Assembly: GCA_002432195.1 (NCBI GenBank)
Contig: DJGG01000151.1
Span: 1-17,430, forward strand
Reading direction: 5' to 3'
From: Desulfobacteraceae bacterium UBA5852
GTDB lineage: Bacteria > Desulfobacterota > Desulfobacteria > Desulfobacterales > UBA5852
Length of the DNA: 17,430 nucleotides
The position numbers were made by a program, and so were the translations under genes. The notes under the pieces are model-generated. The model was not told where the DNA came from. It ran no database searches and worked only from the letters and a program-made list of their open reading frames with translations. This document shows, one piece after another, positions 15,188 to 17,430 of the stretch (position 1 is the stretch's first letter; the number at the start of each line of letters is the position of its first letter).

Positions 15188-15544
15188 TCAGGCGGCGGGG
15201 TCCGGCTTAATCTGCCGGTATTCCCTTATAAATTCTTTCAGGATGCGCCTGGCCCGCTCGTTCATGTTGATGAACTCCACACCCATCTCGAAACGTCCGG
15301 TCTCCCCGTCGATGAGGTGGACCACCTTCCCCTTCATCTCCACCAGGTCCTCTTCGATGCCGATGGTCAGCGAAACATTCTGCTGGGCGGCGATGGGGAA
15401 ATGGGTTTCCAATAGAATGCCCGTCTCGGAAACATTCAACGTTCGGCCGATAGCCTGCTTTACGGTTTCATCGCGTTCGCCAACCGCCACATGGGACAAA
15501 TTGAGCGAATTGACCCGGACATGCTTGCGTTTTTCATCCGCCAT
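15188..15544 (-). CDS. PilZ domain protein, predicted c-di-GMP receptor
   Basis: 118 residues, a single-domain PilZ protein. Both c-di-GMP signatures are intact: RKHVR (residues 6-10, RxxxR) and NVSETG (37-42, [D/N]xSxxG). A beta-barrel follows (GILLETHFP, VEMKGKVVHLID, RFEMGVEFINM) and then a C-terminal helix (RARRILKEFIREY). The start ATG 15544 is chosen for its strong Shine-Dalgarno (AAGGGGAA, 5 nt away). An ATG at 15562 overlaps the upstream stop as ATGA but lacks one. It immediately follows the DUF4388/cNMP-like gene and is probably in its operon, suggesting a c-di-GMP input to the MglA-like system. Confidence 0.9.
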   Translation of the reverse strand: MADEKRKHVRVNSLNLSHVAVGERDETVKQAIGRTLNVSETGILLETHFPIAAQQNVSLTIGIEEDLVEMKGKVVHLIDGETGRFEMGVEFINMNERARRILKEFIREYRQIKPDPAA

Positions 15545-15558
15545 TGAAGTTCCCCTTG

Positions 15559-16743
15559 TCATGTGGGGGCGTTGGACGCCGCCTTTTTTTCCAGCTCGCA
15601 GGTTACCATGGACGTCGCCAGGATGCAGGTGGCGATATTCTCCAGAATATTCTTGAAGGTCGCGGAAAGCTGATCGTACTCCTTCTGCATGGCCGCCAGG
15701 TTGATGGGGGCCACCTTGAGATTCTTTTCCCCTAAAACGATGGCCGAGGAAGGTTCCAGGCCCATGTCCAGAAAGGGCAACTGACCGATGAAGTCGCCTT
15801 TGATGAGGGGGACCAGGGGTACCATTCCCGAGGCCAGCTTGCGCGCCACGATGGCCCGGCCGCCGGTGATCAGGAATCCGCGGTCGTTGTTCTTGGTTTC
15901 AGTGATCACCGGGCGTTTGTCCTGCAGCACCCGCTGCGGGTCGTTGAGGCCCTGGTAGCTGGCCGCGGCGCTGGCGGTAATCTCCTTGAGCCGGCGGTCG
16001 AGACTCTTGACCACCGCCCGAAACTCAGGCGCCATGCGGTGGAATTCGGCGCTCAGGCCCTGGGAATCCAGCATGCCCAATTGAACATTGCCGATGGCTT
16101 TGGCGGTGACGGTGCGCACGCTGTCATCGGCTAAAAATGAGCCGATGCTTCCAACGAAGGCGCCGTCGCTGATCCGCAGCACCTTGAAGGGCCCTTTGGG
16201 GGTGGACGTGGAGATCTCCACCGTCCCCTCCAGGATCACCCAGATCCAGTTGCCGTGGTTGCCTTCGACGATGATGTCTTCACCGTCGAAAAACTCCTCC
16301 TCGTCCACCACATAGACATAATCCACGAGGGGGCCTTTGATGAGGGGCGCGGACTCCTTCTTCCCCGCGGGCACGGACCGTTCGACCTGGACGGAAGCGT
16401 TGTCCAGGCGCTTGATTTCACCATCATCGAGCATACGCAGGCCGTCGAGGATGATTTCCATCCGGCTGCGCTTGATGGTTTTTTCCCCGTCATAGGGGCC
16501 TTGCTGGAAAACGAAGTCCCCGTCGGTCCAGCCGAACAAGGCGAATACCGCTTCCAGGCCCTGAAGATCACCGTGCCGGGCGTCGATGGGATTGCCGTTG
16601 CGGAAATAGATGTAACCGGGTTCGGGGGAAAATTTGGTGGTCAGCGATAAGACACCCTCGCTGTTGTTGGAACCCAGCAGTTGAAGGAGTTCTGCCAGCG
16701 ATAAAAAGGCCAGTTTGCCGGATAGCGCCGTCGGAATGACCAT
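15559..16743 (-). CDS. DUF4388 (PATAN-like) protein with two cNMP-binding-like domains
   Basis: 394 residues, cytoplasmic. Residues about 5-105 form a DUF4388/PATAN-like domain (LSGKLAFLSLAELLQLLGSN, GYIYFRNGNPIDARHG). Residues about 145-245 form a cyclic-nucleotide-binding-like beta-roll (FFDGEDIIVEGNHGNWIWVI, LEGTVEIS). Its phosphate-binding cassette reads GAFVGSIGSFLADDSVRTVT: the arginine (210) is kept, but the usual Glu of the FGE motif is Ser199. Residues about 275-375 resemble a second beta-roll (GFLITGGRAIVARK, GDFIGQLPFL), also without the arginine. Classical cAMP or cGMP binding is therefore doubtful, at least in the second domain. The ATG is 9 nt after the MglA-like stop codon, so the two genes are almost certainly co-transcribed. 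Probable signalling scaffold or effector of the GTPase. Confidence 0.85.
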   Translation of the reverse strand: MVIPTALSGKLAFLSLAELLQLLGSNNSEGVLSLTTKFSPEPGYIYFRNGNPIDARHGDLQGLEAVFALFGWTDGDFVFQQGPYDGEKTIKRSRMEIILDGLRMLDDGEIKRLDNASVQVERSVPAGKKESAPLIKGPLVDYVYVVDEEEFFDGEDIIVEGNHGNWIWVILEGTVEISTSTPKGPFKVLRISDGAFVGSIGSFLADDSVRTVTAKAIGNVQLGMLDSQGLSAEFHRMAPEFRAVVKSLDRRLKEITASAAASYQGLNDPQRVLQDKRPVITETKNNDRGFLITGGRAIVARKLASGMVPLVPLIKGDFIGQLPFLDMGLEPSSAIVLGEKNLKVAPINLAAMQKEYDQLSATFKNILENIATCILATSMVTCELEKKAASNAPT

Positions 16744-16752
16744 GCCAGGACC

Positions 16753-17367
16753 TTAGGTTGCCCACTTGAGTTGTTTCTGTAAGCTAAGCAGGGTGCGTTT
16801 GAGAATTTCGGTGACGGTAGCCCCCACCCCGTCGCCCTTGAGGGCGCTGGCCGGAAAGGCCGGAGCTTTCAGTTGGCGGTTCAGGTCCTTGTCCATCTGG
16901 GCGATGGGCATCAGGGGGATGCCCTCGGCGTCCAAATCGCGTTTGTTGTATTGCAGCACCAGCGGGATGTTTAAGACGCTGAGCCCGTAACTCTTGAGAT
17001 TTTCATGCAGATCCTTCAAGGACTGCATATTTTTATCCCGCCGCACTTCCAGGGAGTCGGCAACGAAGACGATCCCATCGACCTCTTTCAGGACGAGTTT
17101 ACGGGTGGAGCTGTATTGCACCTGGCCGGGGACCGTGTAGAGTTGGACCTTGACGTCGCAACCGCGGATCTTCCCCAGCCCCATGGGCAAAAAATCGAAG
17201 AAGAGTGTCCGGTCGCCCTCCGTGTCGATGGAAACCATTTCCCCGGTCACCTGCTTCTTGTAGGTGTGGAAAATGTATTCCAGATTGGTGGTCTTGCCGC
17301 AACGCCCGGGTCCGTAATAGACGATTTTGCACTCGATTTCGCGATTTTTGAAGTTGAAGGTCGCCAT
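16753..17367 (-). CDS. MglA-like small Ras-family GTPase
   Basis: 204 residues, close to Myxococcus MglA (about 195). P-loop GPGRCGKTTN (19-28), switch region SIDTEGDRTLFFDFLP (46-61), the MglA-type switch II TVPGQVQY (78-85) in place of the DxxGQ of Ras, guanine-specificity NKRD (141-144) and SALKG (174-178). MglA proteins set cell polarity and control gliding or type IV pili, with the roadblock protein MglB as GAP. No MglB-like gene is in the window; it could lie upstream, beyond 17430. The start ATG 17367 has GGGAG 9 nt upstream. It is the first visible gene of the minus-strand cluster and is followed within 9 nt by the DUF4388/cNMP-like gene. I leave the symbol open, since several MglA-like paralogues are common in these bacteria. 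Confidence 0.92.
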   Translation of the reverse strand: MATFNFKNREIECKIVYYGPGRCGKTTNLEYIFHTYKKQVTGEMVSIDTEGDRTLFFDFLPMGLGKIRGCDVKVQLYTVPGQVQYSSTRKLVLKEVDGIVFVADSLEVRRDKNMQSLKDLHENLKSYGLSVLNIPLVLQYNKRDLDAEGIPLMPIAQMDKDLNRQLKAPAFPASALKGDGVGATVTEILKRTLLSLQKQLKWAT

Positions 17368-17410
17368 TCAAACGCGCTCCCGCATGCCGCGCCGCGCGGC
17401 CTTAACAAGC

Positions 17411-17419
17411 TGTGGATAA
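17411..17419 (-). promoter_or_regulatory. Perfect DnaA-box sequence upstream of the MglA-like gene
   Basis: The minus strand reads TTATCCACA, 44-52 nt upstream of the MglA-like ATG and in its direction of transcription, where a promoter would be expected. It is identical to the copy at 7853-7861. Could be a regulatory DnaA site or chance. Confidence 0.3.
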
Positions 17420-17430
17420 ACAAGCATCGG

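Noticed and set aside
1..17430. CRISPR array, tRNA, rRNA, integrase or transposase
   Set aside because: No regularly spaced repeats, no tRNA-like cloverleaf or CCA end, and no recombinase motifs were seen on either strand.

Overview
The window is GC-rich, densely coded bacterial chromosome. The gene content points to a deltaproteobacterium in the broad sense, probably Desulfobacterota: an MglA-type GTPase beside a DUF4388/cNMP-like protein and a PilZ protein, an EF-G2-type factor, an SPL-family radical SAM protein paired with a ParB-like protein, and a DUF1566 domain. The placement is inferred from protein families and composition; no rRNA or other phylogenetic marker gene is present. I found no tRNA, rRNA, CRISPR array, transposase or phage gene.

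Left part, + strand, 1-4717: the 3' part of dxs (isoprenoid precursor synthesis), then tlyA (S4/FtsJ-type 2'-O-methyltransferase), then a full-length EF-G-like translational GTPase whose switch II catalytic histidine is replaced by aspartate. Two hairpins follow it.

Centre, + strand, 4949-10693: the most unusual block. A good sigma70-type promoter (4949-4977) precedes a leader of about 360 nt with several inverted repeats. Next come a GrpE-like gene and, overlapping it by 8 nt, a lidless DnaK-like gene. Two terminator-like hairpins follow, then a 10-bp inverted repeat and a second good promoter. That promoter drives an 825-residue single-pass membrane protein. Its cytoplasmic half has a degenerate J-like module (HPT instead of HPD), three 47-residue helical repeats and a second J-like module. 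Its predicted periplasmic half has TPR-like repeats and a C-terminal DUF1566/Lcl domain. Together these look like a specialised, membrane-tethered Hsp70 system, and this is my main candidate for an undescribed system.

Right part, - strand, 17367 down to 10836: nine closely spaced genes that may form one long transcription unit. In order of transcription they are an MglA-like GTPase, a DUF4388/tandem cNMP-like protein, a PilZ protein, purC, a ParB-like protein, an SPL-family radical SAM protein, a possible 33-residue ORF, and two unrecognised proteins of 121 and 227 residues. The first three resemble a polarity, motility or second-messenger signalling set. The convergent junction with the membrane chaperone gene is filled by a 148-bp imperfect palindrome with 18-bp arms (17/18 identical) that supplies the stop codons of both flanking genes.
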